A stretch of 64,000 nucleotides of DNA from an uncultured bacterium (GTDB lineage: Bacteria > Bacillota > Clostridia > Lachnospirales > Lachnospiraceae): positions 124,001 through 188,000 of the forward strand of contig CAMTMP010000001.1 of NCBI GenBank assembly GCA_947073545.1, written 5' to 3'. Under the pieces are notes generated by a model. The model was not told where the DNA came from and did no database searches. It was given only the letters and a program-made list of their open reading frames with translations. Positions 53,279 to 61,428 of this stretch are shown piece after piece. Numbering within the stretch: the first letter of the stretch is position 1; the number at the start of each line of letters is the position of its first letter. The translations under genes and the position numbers were made by a program.

Positions 53279-53346
53279 ATATATGTCATAGAAGAATTTT
53301 ATCAACCATAATCGCTTAATTATTTATATCATAGCAGATAAAATTA
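53279..53346. promoter_or_regulatory. Direct repeats between divergent genes
   Basis: TATATGTCATAGAAGA (53279-53294) and TTATATCATAGCAGA (53324-53338) are similar and lie in the shared promoter region upstream of the XRE gene. They are possible operators of that regulator. Confidence 0.35.
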
Positions 53347-53369
53347 GTCCATAGCAAGGAGGGTGGGGA

Positions 53370-53714
53370 ATGGACAATTTACTGAAACAGATTGGCAACC
53401 GCATACTAAACCGCAGAAAACAGCTCCGTCTGACGCAGGAAGAGCTGGCGGAGAAAGCAGGCATCACGCCCCAGACCGTCTCCTCCGCAGAGCTTGGCAA
53501 AAAAGCCCTGCGCCCGGAAAATATCATCCGGGTCTGCTCCGCCCTTGACATCAGCACCGACTACCTGCTCCTGGGTGAAATAAACGGAGGCGACTATTCT
53601 GTCCTGCTCTCTAAAATCTCAGACCTTCCTCCCGCACAATACCGCCACCTGGAGGATATTATCAACAGTTTTATCCTGGCTCTTGGTGAGCGGGAGGCAC
53701 AGAGCGGAAAATAA
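53370..53714 (+). CDS. XRE-family transcriptional regulator
   Basis: 114-residue regulator with a clear HTH (LNRRKQLRLTQEELAEKAG, then TVSSAELGKKALRPENII) and a short C-terminal helical domain. GGAGG is 7 nt before ATG 53370. It stands next to the partition genes and is convergent with them; only 15 bp separate its stop from that of parR. It may repress the neighbouring backbone operon. Confidence 0.82.
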   Translation: MDNLLKQIGNRILNRRKQLRLTQEELAEKAGITPQTVSSAELGKKALRPENIIRVCSALDISTDYLLLGEINGGDYSVLLSKISDLPPAQYRHLEDIINSFILALGEREAQSGK

Positions 53715-53729
53715 TCCCCCCTGTGCTTT

Positions 53730-54131
53730 TTAACTGCTCCGGAACGCCGACATGGTATCCGCGATCAGCGCCAGTGTCGCCTGGTCTATTTCTTTCTGCT
53801 GTTCCCCTTCTCTTTTCTGCTCCTGCTTTACAGTTCCCCGCTCCGCCGCAGGTTCTTTCCTTACATCCGGTCTGTGGCCGGCCTGTTTTCCCGTTCCCTT
53901 CCGCTCCAGGATCTCCGCAACGATTTCTTCTATGGCCGCCCTGTCCACCGCCGGGGGAATCCTGATATCCGGCGTTTCCGGGCAGTGGATGTAATGGAGG
54001 ACCGCATTCACAAGAAACTGCGCCTTGCTGTGCGCCCCCTGTTTCTCCAGCAGGCGGATCACCGCATCATGGGACGGGTCATTTTCATTGAACTTGATGC
54101 TGAACCGCTCCCGGTTTTTCTTTTCCCCCAT
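53730..54131 (-). CDS. ParR-like partition adaptor
   Basis: 133-residue protein: a ribbon-helix-helix-like start (RFSIKFNENDPSHDAVIRLLEKQGAHSKAQFLVNAVLHYI) and a long charged, disordered tail. It lies 4 bp downstream of parM, which is the place and shape of ParR/StbB, the protein that links the centromere to the ParM filament. ATG 54131 is chosen over earlier in-frame starts within parM. Confidence 0.7.
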   Translation of the reverse strand: MGEKKNRERFSIKFNENDPSHDAVIRLLEKQGAHSKAQFLVNAVLHYIHCPETPDIRIPPAVDRAAIEEIVAEILERKGTGKQAGHRPDVRKEPAAERGTVKQEQKREGEQQKEIDQATLALIADTMSAFRSS

Positions 54132-54135
54132 AGGC

Positions 54136-55047
54136 TCACCTGCCTGTTTCCATCTTGTAAAGGAACTCATATCCCTTTGCGTTGGCATGGATTTCTTCCA
54201 CAAACAGGGCATTTCTCACCTTCCCGGAGGCTTCGATCTGCCGGCGCAGCAGGATTGCCCCGCCGCCCACAAATACCACCATGCCGGACATCAGATCCAG
54301 CATGCGCTCCCGCAGGCTGTTTGCCAGGTCGTTGACAAAATCCTGCGCCAGCTTCTCCACAAGGGAGACCACTTCCGGGGCATACGTGTCCCCACCGTCT
54401 TTTAAAATGCCGTCAATGTCCGTTTCTTCCAGCAGGATATCAAATTCCGAATTTACCTTTGTCCGTATCCGGTTATACAGAAGGATCACCCCGTTCTCCA
54501 GGGAGTCGCATACCGACAGGTCCGCCCGGCCGGAGCGCATCATCAGATAGTCCGCCGTAAAGCCTCCGATATCCACGACCAGCACCCTGGGCTTATCCAG
54601 CAGCCGGTCCATCATGGTCACGGCCGCCGCAAAAGCCTGCGGGTAGCACCGCACATCCTCAATATAAACCGTGTAGGGATTCTCCCGGTACTGGAAGTTT
54701 ACAATGCCCCTGCCTGAAAAATACCGGATGAAGGACTGGTTCTGCGCCCCATAGTGGGCAGGCGGAAGCCCTACCGCCAGGGATACATGCACCACTTCTT
54801 CCCCGTACCGCTCTTTTCTATGGAGTTCCTCTGCGACTGCGAACAGGGTAAGGATAAAAAAGCGGTCATCCTCCGTCTTATCCCTCTTATAAGGGATCCT
54901 CTGGTTTGACAGCGTGTAAAACTTATCCCGGTATTCCAGGACCTCGCTGCCAAAGGGCCTGACAATGCTCTCCGTCAGCCCGGACACAAAAGGCGGGCAG
55001 TGGATTGTTTTCATTTGTTTGTTCCCATGGTCGATTGCAATTAACAT
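54136..55047 (-). CDS. parM: ParM/StbA-family actin-like segregation ATPase
   Basis: 303-residue actin-fold ATPase. It has the phosphate-1 motif AIDHGNKQMK at the N terminus, a second phosphate loop VVDIGGFTADYLMM near residue 152, and the adenosine motif VVFVGGGAILL near residue 258. ParM polymerises to push plasmid copies apart, so its presence argues for an autonomously partitioned replicon. It is followed by parR and preceded by a repeat cluster that could be the centromere. Confidence 0.9.
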   Translation of the reverse strand: MLIAIDHGNKQMKTIHCPPFVSGLTESIVRPFGSEVLEYRDKFYTLSNQRIPYKRDKTEDDRFFILTLFAVAEELHRKERYGEEVVHVSLAVGLPPAHYGAQNQSFIRYFSGRGIVNFQYRENPYTVYIEDVRCYPQAFAAAVTMMDRLLDKPRVLVVDIGGFTADYLMMRSGRADLSVCDSLENGVILLYNRIRTKVNSEFDILLEETDIDGILKDGGDTYAPEVVSLVEKLAQDFVNDLANSLRERMLDLMSGMVVFVGGGAILLRRQIEASGKVRNALFVEEIHANAKGYEFLYKMETGR

Positions 55048-55126
55048 AAGTTTCCCATCTCCTTTTTTATTTTATACTTATCCTTTACGCATGGATTACG
55101 CATTTTTCAACAAAATAGAAAAAAAT

Positions 55127-55196
55127 ACAGGACAGACAACATATCCTGCCGCCTGCCCTGCATTCTGTCCTGTAAAACCTGTCCTGCCTATTCTGG
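55127..55196. repeat. Iterated CTGTCCTG repeats, candidate parC centromere
   Basis: An inverted ACAGGACAG (55127-55135) is followed by direct units CTGTCCTGTAAAAC (55165), CTGTCCTGCCTATT (55179) and CTGGTCAGGTATGT (55193), 14 bp apart, with CCTGCCCTGC just before. It lies immediately upstream of parM, the usual place of a type II centromere and autoregulatory site. Confidence 0.55.
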
Positions 55197-55823
55197 TCAG
55201 GTATGTATCCCATAATACGCCTTCTCCATATTTTCCCACCCATGAAGAATGATTCCTCCGCAGATTCCGGTTCCGTATGGCGTCTGTTCCCGGAAGAAAA
55301 AGCTGTATGGCTCGAAATCATCGTATATTGTAATCTGCCTGCTCCCTTTCCATGCAAAATGTCTCCAGAGAGCCTTCCCCAGCTTTTTCCGAAGAAGTTT
55401 TTCCCCTGTGACCGCCTTCAGATTCCGTCTGCTCTGGAATTCAATCCTCGGTCTGGGCTTTTCATCCAAAGACAAAATCCTTTTCTGCTCTCCGTTATTT
55501 TTCCTGCTTTCCCGGACATACTCCTGAAACTTCTCATAGGAAAGCAGCACCGTTTCCTCTCTTCCGGAAACCTTTCCTCCGCCTGCGTCACTCAGCCAGG
55601 TAAAGTTTATGACCAGAATATCCGTCCCGTCCATTGTTTTCCGCAGTGACAGTTTTGCAAAAGAATGGATATCTGATATAACCTTATACCCCTTTTCCTC
55701 CATCTCCGCTAATTCTTTATCTGTAATCGTAAATCCCTGTGGGGAACGGTATTCCTCTGATAATGTCCTCAGATAAATATAATCCTCAGATGCCGACAAT
55801 TTTATCATGGTTCTCTTGCTCAT
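55197..55823 (-). CDS. Hypothetical protein
   Basis: 208-residue protein with no family I recognise. The start MSKRTMIKLSASEDYIYLRTLSEEY is followed by a mixed region and a strongly basic stretch (RRNLKAVTGEKLLRKKLGKALWRHF), then an aromatic end. AAAGGAGG lies 7 nt before ATG 55823. It stands between parM and ligA, so it may be a replication accessory protein. Confidence 0.6.
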   Translation of the reverse strand: MSKRTMIKLSASEDYIYLRTLSEEYRSPQGFTITDKELAEMEEKGYKVISDIHSFAKLSLRKTMDGTDILVINFTWLSDAGGGKVSGREETVLLSYEKFQEYVRESRKNNGEQKRILSLDEKPRPRIEFQSRRNLKAVTGEKLLRKKLGKALWRHFAWKGSRQITIYDDFEPYSFFFREQTPYGTGICGGIILHGWENMEKAYYGIHT

Positions 55824-55904
55824 TTGATTTCCTCCTTTAAAGACAGGAGAGAACTGTACAAGCTCTCTCCCATACATAAAATCCTATTGTTTTAGATCCT
55901 TGCC

Positions 55905-57920
55905 CTATTCGCCGGCCATACGGAAAAACTGTTCCGGTGTCAGGACTTTTACTCCCAGTTCCCTGGCCTTTGCCAGCTTGCTGCCGGCTTTTTCTCCACA
56001 GACCAGATAATCTGTTTTACTGCTCACCGAACTTCCTGCACGGGCACCCAGAGATTCAATTTTTGCATTGATACCACTTCGGGTATAAGGCTCCACCTTT
56101 CCGGTCACTACAATCGTCATTCCTACAAAAGGATTCTCCGATACGGAAACCATGCCGTCCCCTGGTGAGTTGATCTCGATATTTAACATTTGCTGTAATA
56201 CCTCCCATACGTAAAGATTCTCTTCATCATAAAACCATTCATGGATATTGTTGTGCAGAGTATCTCCGAAATCCGGAAGCTGTGTAAAATCATACTGATG
56301 ATGTACTGCATCCTCGAATTCCTCCAGGCTCCCATGAAACTGTCTGCAAAGCGTACGGCTGGCTGTGTTCCCCACCATGGGAATATCCATAGCAATCAGA
56401 TAACGCTCAAAAGTCGTGTTCCTGCTGCCCTGGATTGCATCCCAGAGCCGCTGCCAGGATTTCTCTCCAAAGCCTTCCATCTGAATAATCTCATTCCTGT
56501 GCCTGTCCAGTTCATAAATATCCATATAGGTATGAATCCAGCCTCTGCCTATAAATTTTTCCAGTGTCGCTTCAGACAACCCTTCAATATTCATAGCCTT
56601 CTGGCCCGCAAAATGGACGAACTGACGCAGCCGTCTGGTTTCACAATTTTGATTGTCACAAAACAGTGTCTTTGTGATCTTTTCTTTTCCATCCTCTATG
56701 GAACGACTTTCATGGACACGGGTTGGTTCCCCGCAGCAGGGGCATTTATCAGGTATTACCTCTGCCAGAGAAAAATCACCACGGTCCAGATTTTCTTCCA
56801 CATGGGGGATGATCATATTCCGCTTGCTGACCAGTATCCGGCAGCCAGGTTTTAGTTCCATGCCCTCAATAAAAGACATGTTATGCAGGCTGGCCCTGGA
56901 TACCTCACAGCCGTCAATCTGTACTGGCTGGAAAACTGCCACCGGAGAGATCTCCCCGGAACGGGAAGGGTTCCATTCAACTGCGAGCAGTTTTGTCTCA
57001 TGAAGTTCATCCTCAAACTTAAAGGCCAAACCGTCTTTGTAGTGGTGGCCTGTCCTTCCACAGGACAGGGAAAACGCAATATCATTATAAGATGCCACGA
57101 TTCCGTCAATAGGGATGTCATTATCACTGGCAAACTGCCGCAGTTTCCCGATTCCATCCTCCATCTCCTGACAAGTAAGGCTCCGCCTGCTTATGACAAA
57201 TTTGCAGACCTGAAATCCCAGTTCCGGAAGTTTTCGCAGTTTTTCTGACTTTAGCCCCAGTTCGGGAAATCCTTCCACCACAGTAAAAGGCATATACATT
57301 ACTTTCCGCTCCCGGCAGACCGCACCGTCTAAAAGGCGCACAGAACCAGCGGCCAGATTCCTTCCGTTCTTATAGCGTTCTCCACTGCTGTCTGTCAGGG
57401 TTTCTCTCAGACGATGAAAATCACCGGGGCGGATGAAAGCCTCCCCGCTCACTACCAGTCTCTCCCGATAAGGAATATTCTGGGGTATCCCGGAAATACC
57501 ACGGACATTGTGGGTGACCACCTCACCGGTATCTCCGTCGCCACGGGTAGCCGCCTGGGCCAGTTTTCCATCCTCATAAGTCAGCTTGACGGTCAGCCCG
57601 TCCAGCTTCAGCATCAGAAGAATCTGATGCTCACCCACAAAGGAAACCAGTTCTTCTACGCTCTTGGTCTTTTCCAGTGATAACAGGGGAATGGGATGGT
57701 TCGTCTTTTCCAGCTCGCTGACTGCTTCAAATCCCACTGTCCGGGTGGGGGAATCCGTCATCCAGATTCCCGTCTCCATCTCCAGCAGTGCCAGCTCGTC
57801 ATACATCCTGTCATAGACAGCATCCGAAACAGACGGGGCATTGCCGTTATAATACTCGTCTCTGTACCGGTTCAGCTGTGCGGTCAGTGCCTGCACTTTT
57901 TCCCATGCATTCTGTGCCAT
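55905..57920 (-). CDS. ligA: NAD-dependent DNA ligase
   Basis: 671-residue full-length LigA. Domain Ia has SVSDAVYDRMYDELALLE; the adenylation site is KLDG near residue 103; GDGDTGEVVTHNVRGI and the OB fold with GAKV-type strand VQIDGCEVSRASLHN follow. The zinc finger has CPCC near residue 392 and CDNQNC near 425. HhH repeats and a BRCT domain (last 85 residues) end it. An NAD ligase on a mobile element is unusual but known for large plasmids and phages. AGGAGG precedes ATG 57920. Confidence 0.93.
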   Translation of the reverse strand: MAQNAWEKVQALTAQLNRYRDEYYNGNAPSVSDAVYDRMYDELALLEMETGIWMTDSPTRTVGFEAVSELEKTNHPIPLLSLEKTKSVEELVSFVGEHQILLMLKLDGLTVKLTYEDGKLAQAATRGDGDTGEVVTHNVRGISGIPQNIPYRERLVVSGEAFIRPGDFHRLRETLTDSSGERYKNGRNLAAGSVRLLDGAVCRERKVMYMPFTVVEGFPELGLKSEKLRKLPELGFQVCKFVISRRSLTCQEMEDGIGKLRQFASDNDIPIDGIVASYNDIAFSLSCGRTGHHYKDGLAFKFEDELHETKLLAVEWNPSRSGEISPVAVFQPVQIDGCEVSRASLHNMSFIEGMELKPGCRILVSKRNMIIPHVEENLDRGDFSLAEVIPDKCPCCGEPTRVHESRSIEDGKEKITKTLFCDNQNCETRRLRQFVHFAGQKAMNIEGLSEATLEKFIGRGWIHTYMDIYELDRHRNEIIQMEGFGEKSWQRLWDAIQGSRNTTFERYLIAMDIPMVGNTASRTLCRQFHGSLEEFEDAVHHQYDFTQLPDFGDTLHNNIHEWFYDEENLYVWEVLQQMLNIEINSPGDGMVSVSENPFVGMTIVVTGKVEPYTRSGINAKIESLGARAGSSVSSKTDYLVCGEKAGSKLAKARELGVKVLTPEQFFRMAGE

Positions 57921-58244
57921 TTAAGCCACCTCCTGTTCCATGATGCAGAAGGACATAATCAAAAATTCTTTTGTGTGCTCTTTATCGCTGCAGTATACAC
58001 TGCAGATATCATTTTCAAATTCCCAGAAAGATGCCTTCTTCCACCAGAGCACATAACCCTTTCCGTCATTGGAAAGCGTTACGGCACTGTCCGGCTCATC
58101 CGGTACAATGCTGTAAAATCCCTGGGTATTCACAACTGTGACCTTACGTTTCTGTCCGGTAAACTCCGGGCGGCAGTGTGTAATAATCTCAAAACAGATG
58201 CCCTTTTTTAAGGTCTTTTTTAACTGATTCAGATTTTTTACCAT
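57921..58244 (-). CDS. Hypothetical protein
   Basis: 107-residue protein, compact and beta-rich: CFEIITHCRPEF, KRKVTVVNTQGFYSIV and GYVLWWKKASFWEFEND. No family is recognised. Its stop is directly adjacent to the ligase start, so the two are likely translationally coupled. It follows the PcfJ terminator. Confidence 0.6.
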   Translation of the reverse strand: MVKNLNQLKKTLKKGICFEIITHCRPEFTGQKRKVTVVNTQGFYSIVPDEPDSAVTLSNDGKGYVLWWKKASFWEFENDICSVYCSDKEHTKEFLIMSFCIMEQEVA

Positions 58245-58274
58245 GTCTTATGTTCTCCCTTCTTTCACATGATT

Positions 58275-58316
58275 GTTTAAAAAACGGATGCCCCAAAAGG
58301 ACACCCGTTCTTTTTT
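58275..58316 (-). terminator. Rho-independent terminator after pcfJ
   Basis: On the minus strand ACGGGTGTCC, TTTT and GGGGCATCCGT form a 10-bp stem with two wobbles, then TTTTTTAAAC follows. It ends the primase-PcfK-PcfJ unit. Confidence 0.75.
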
Positions 58317-60333
58317 ATGCAGCCGCAGCAAGCGCCGGGGCATGCAGAATCTTTTTTTCCCATACATTCAGAAATCTCTGAACAGCGGGAGACGGCGGCT
58401 CGTTTTTATAACAGCGTGCCTGAACCAGTCTTCCATTTTTAATCTCCACCGTACAGAGAGATTTTTCCTGTGCTTCTGCTTTACGGACAAACAGGATGGT
58501 GCTCTCCCTTTTTACGACCTGCTTTACATAGCCTCCGACACAGTGATGAAGGTTCTGCCCTTCCTCCAGGATCTCCTTTGCTGTATGGGGAAGGAGCACA
58601 GCATACCCATATTTCACAAAATGATATTGCTGGTTCATCTCTTCAAACTGCTTCTGGATCTGCCTGTCATAAACCAGAGCCTGCTCTTTGTCAGAAATAT
58701 CGTTTACTTTATCATGGGCTTTCTTTAAATCAGCCGGAAACAGAACAAAACTGTTCTTTAAATCCAGTTCCAGCCCTTCGCTCATACACAGGTAATCCCG
58801 ATAATCGGTCAGTACATCCTCCATCCGGTAATATCCGCCGGTCTGATACAGGCTTTTTTTACAGAATTTTGCGTACTGTTCATTTACATACTTCATCAGC
58901 TTATGCGGCGTCATGTGCTTTAGTGGCACAAGCAGATTTTCAGCCCTGCTGATGCCGAATTTTCCGCACCACATCAACAGTTCCTCATTTAATTCCATTC
59001 CCGCATGAACCAGATCCCTCATCAGCTTTATCTGTTCAAGTCCCGGATTGATACTCTGAAGCAAAGGAAGATAATTTTTATCAAAACCCAGTACTTCTTT
59101 CAGATTTTTTCCATTTGGATTAAATCCAGAATCCGAATTATAATAATAGTGGTTGCCAAATGCGATGTTTCCAGCCAAATGGTACAGCCTCAGCTTTACC
59201 AGATACTCCAGCATGGGATAGCGTTTATACGCTGCCAGATAGCGGAGGGCATAAAGCGGTTCCTGATCCGCCAGATAGAATTCCTTCAGCTGGGAATATT
59301 GCCACGGCGAATCTGCAAACACCTTTTCCAGATTTTTGTAATATAAAAATCCTGTCTGGTCAGCTTCAAAATTGTACCGCCAATAACTGAATACCGGCCG
59401 GTCTCCTGCTCTCCAGGGCGTAAGGCTGCTACGGTCTCCATACCCATAATAAAAAGGGTCTTCAGAAATGTTCCCGCTGTCATCCCAATAAAGAAAGGTC
59501 CTGGCATTTTCATAGATGCTCTTATAGGGATTCTTTTCATCACCATACTGATAATAGATTTTAATAAATCTGACGATGACCTCATTTGAGGAGATACGTT
59601 GGAATATCTGCAATGTTTCCCGGTCGATGATCATTCCGCGTTTCCCACGGCTCTTAAAAGTTACTGCCTCTTTGCACAAAGGACATATTCCTCGTTCATT
59701 ATGCTTTACACCTGTTACCAGCACCTCACTGCTGCAGGCAGTACAGAACCCTTCCATTCCCTTTTTCTTTCTGCTGTAAGTATAGAATACATAATGGGGA
59801 ATTATCTCACGTTCTATTGTACGGTTGATATTCCTTGGAAGGGCTGGAACCAGCTTCATTTTTGCAAGAATTTCTTTTTCTTTCTTCTGCCGTCGTTCCC
59901 TTCTTCTTTTCTCCATAATGCCATCCTGCAGGCGGTACAGGCTTATAAAGCCATTGTTTGCCGTTTGTTTACAAAACCGGGTTACACGCTCCTCATCACC
60001 AGCCATATAGAAAGCACAATGCCTGCCAAAATCATAATCCCTTTTCAGATTGCAGAAAGCAGCTTTGTTCCAGCTGGTGCTCCCGTCCTCCTTACGGAAT
60101 AAAGTAATATACTCTGTCCGGCCCTGGAACATGGTCCAGACAGGAATAAAAATCCCGTCTGCCGCCTGTTCCCTCAAATAGACATACAATACCAGAATCC
60201 TCTGTCCTCCGATATTTTTTACCGCTGTTCTTACAATGTATTTCACCTTTTCCGCATGGAGCAGTCCATGATTCCTGTTCATTTTCAGTCCCGGATCTGC
60301 GAATTTCCGGCATTTTCTTTTATCTATCCTCAT
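58315..60333 (-). CDS. PcfJ-like mobile-element protein
   Basis: 672-residue PcfJ-domain protein (PF14284), named from the pCF10 plasmid but of unknown function. A zinc finger at about residues 196-225 has CTACSSE...CPLCKEA. The long helical middle has many Tyr and Leu. The C-terminal conserved segment is AKEILEEGQNLHHCVGGYVKQ, followed by ILFVRKAEAQEKSLCTVEI. It is transcribed with the PcfK-like gene 12 bp upstream, as in other Clostridia elements. Confidence 0.88.
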   Translation of the reverse strand: MRIDKRKCRKFADPGLKMNRNHGLLHAEKVKYIVRTAVKNIGGQRILVLYVYLREQAADGIFIPVWTMFQGRTEYITLFRKEDGSTSWNKAAFCNLKRDYDFGRHCAFYMAGDEERVTRFCKQTANNGFISLYRLQDGIMEKRRRERRQKKEKEILAKMKLVPALPRNINRTIEREIIPHYVFYTYSRKKKGMEGFCTACSSEVLVTGVKHNERGICPLCKEAVTFKSRGKRGMIIDRETLQIFQRISSNEVIVRFIKIYYQYGDEKNPYKSIYENARTFLYWDDSGNISEDPFYYGYGDRSSLTPWRAGDRPVFSYWRYNFEADQTGFLYYKNLEKVFADSPWQYSQLKEFYLADQEPLYALRYLAAYKRYPMLEYLVKLRLYHLAGNIAFGNHYYYNSDSGFNPNGKNLKEVLGFDKNYLPLLQSINPGLEQIKLMRDLVHAGMELNEELLMWCGKFGISRAENLLVPLKHMTPHKLMKYVNEQYAKFCKKSLYQTGGYYRMEDVLTDYRDYLCMSEGLELDLKNSFVLFPADLKKAHDKVNDISDKEQALVYDRQIQKQFEEMNQQYHFVKYGYAVLLPHTAKEILEEGQNLHHCVGGYVKQVVKRESTILFVRKAEAQEKSLCTVEIKNGRLVQARCYKNEPPSPAVQRFLNVWEKKILHAPALAAAA

Positions 60334-60345
60334 ATGCCGTTCCCC

Positions 60346-61356
60346 CTATCCTGCAAGCCCCGCCAGCGTCATCTGCTCAAACGATCCGCTGTCCGCCGTT
60401 TTTTCCTGGGGCTTTTTTTCAGACTTCTTTCCGCTTTTTTCTTTTCCGATGCCTTTCTTCACTGAAGCCTCTGTGCGTTTTGACTTTCCGCTGGATTTTC
60501 CACTGTATGGTTTGGGTACAAACTTTTCTTCCTCCTGTTGATCCTCCTTTGCATCCGGATCACGGAAATATTCTTCCGCCCACTGGTAACACAGGCCATC
60601 CGGCACGTCGCTCCCATAGACACCGTTTTCCGGCTTTATGTCATTATCCTTCATTTCCTGCTCCACAAATTCCCTGGCCTTCCGGTTGATATAATGGAAA
60701 CAATGGATCATGGTTTTGCGGGGATGCATGGTCAGTCTGGCAAAATCAGGATCTTCCAGGCACAACGTCTGGATATATTCTGACACGCATTCCTTCATGT
60801 TTCGGCGAGTAAGGCGCTCCGTATCCGTTCCCACGCGCTTCATGGCCTCTGCAGCCACTTCCTCATCGCTCAGGGAAGACATCCGGGCAAGTTGCGCCTG
60901 TTCGGCCTCCTTCTTTGCTTTCTGCCTGGCCTCCCATTCAGCTTTGCGTCTGGCCTCTGCCGCCTCATGCTCCGCACGCTTTTTATCTTCCGACTCTTTT
61001 TCCACAGCGGAATCCGCAGCGTCAGTTTCGTTCGCTTCCGGCTCCTCACCTTCCCCTGCATCTTCTTCGGGGCAGGCGTTTTCCTCTGCCTCGTCTGCAT
61101 CTTCTTCCTGATGGACATTTTCCTCTGCCGCTTCCACCAGTTTCCCGGTTTCTGCGGTTTCTCCCTGAACAGGCAGAGAACCGGCCTGTTCCGCTCCGTT
61201 CTCAAAAGGAATTTCCGGAATCGAACCTGTTACCGGCAGGAATCCGTCCAGTGCGCCTTCTTCTGTTCTTTCCGCAGTATCTCCGAATAACCCGTCTTCC
61301 TCAAAGGGATTGTCTCCTATATTCATTTCCATGCCCATAGTTGTAAAAGTATCCAT
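60346..61356 (-). CDS. PcfK-like / AcrIIA9-related protein with long N-terminal extension
   Basis: 336-residue protein. The C-terminal domain (about residues 150-275) matches PcfK-type proteins (PF14058): DTERLTRRNMKECVSEYI, RKTMIHCFHYINRKAREFV, then DGLCYQWAEEYFRD. AcrIIA9, a reported Cas9 inhibitor, belongs to this family, so anti-CRISPR activity is possible but unproven. The N-terminal half is disordered, with LPVTGS and LPVQGE motifs, a very acidic stretch and a Lys/Glu coiled coil. A Lys-rich tail follows. It is directly upstream of pcfJ. Confidence 0.75.
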   Translation of the reverse strand: MDTFTTMGMEMNIGDNPFEEDGLFGDTAERTEEGALDGFLPVTGSIPEIPFENGAEQAGSLPVQGETAETGKLVEAAEENVHQEEDADEAEENACPEEDAGEGEEPEANETDAADSAVEKESEDKKRAEHEAAEARRKAEWEARQKAKKEAEQAQLARMSSLSDEEVAAEAMKRVGTDTERLTRRNMKECVSEYIQTLCLEDPDFARLTMHPRKTMIHCFHYINRKAREFVEQEMKDNDIKPENGVYGSDVPDGLCYQWAEEYFRDPDAKEDQQEEEKFVPKPYSGKSSGKSKRTEASVKKGIGKEKSGKKSEKKPQEKTADSGSFEQMTLAGLAG

Positions 61357-61372
61357 AAAAATCTCCTTTCGT

Positions 61373-61428
61373 CAAAAATAGCATGGAGCGGGGACAAACC
61401 ATAATTCTGTTCCCACTCCACGCCATGC
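61373..61428 (-). terminator. Hairpin between primase and pcfK-like gene
   Basis: On the minus strand GCATGGCGTGGAGTGGGAACA pairs imperfectly with TGTCCCCGCTCCATGC, followed by TATTTTTG. It may end or attenuate transcription from the primase into the pcfK-like gene. Confidence 0.6.

Noticed and set aside
58470-58952. Plus-strand frame of 160 residues opposite pcfJ
   Set aside because: Antisense to a well-supported gene; composition is Ser/His/Pro-rich as expected of a complementary-strand shadow.
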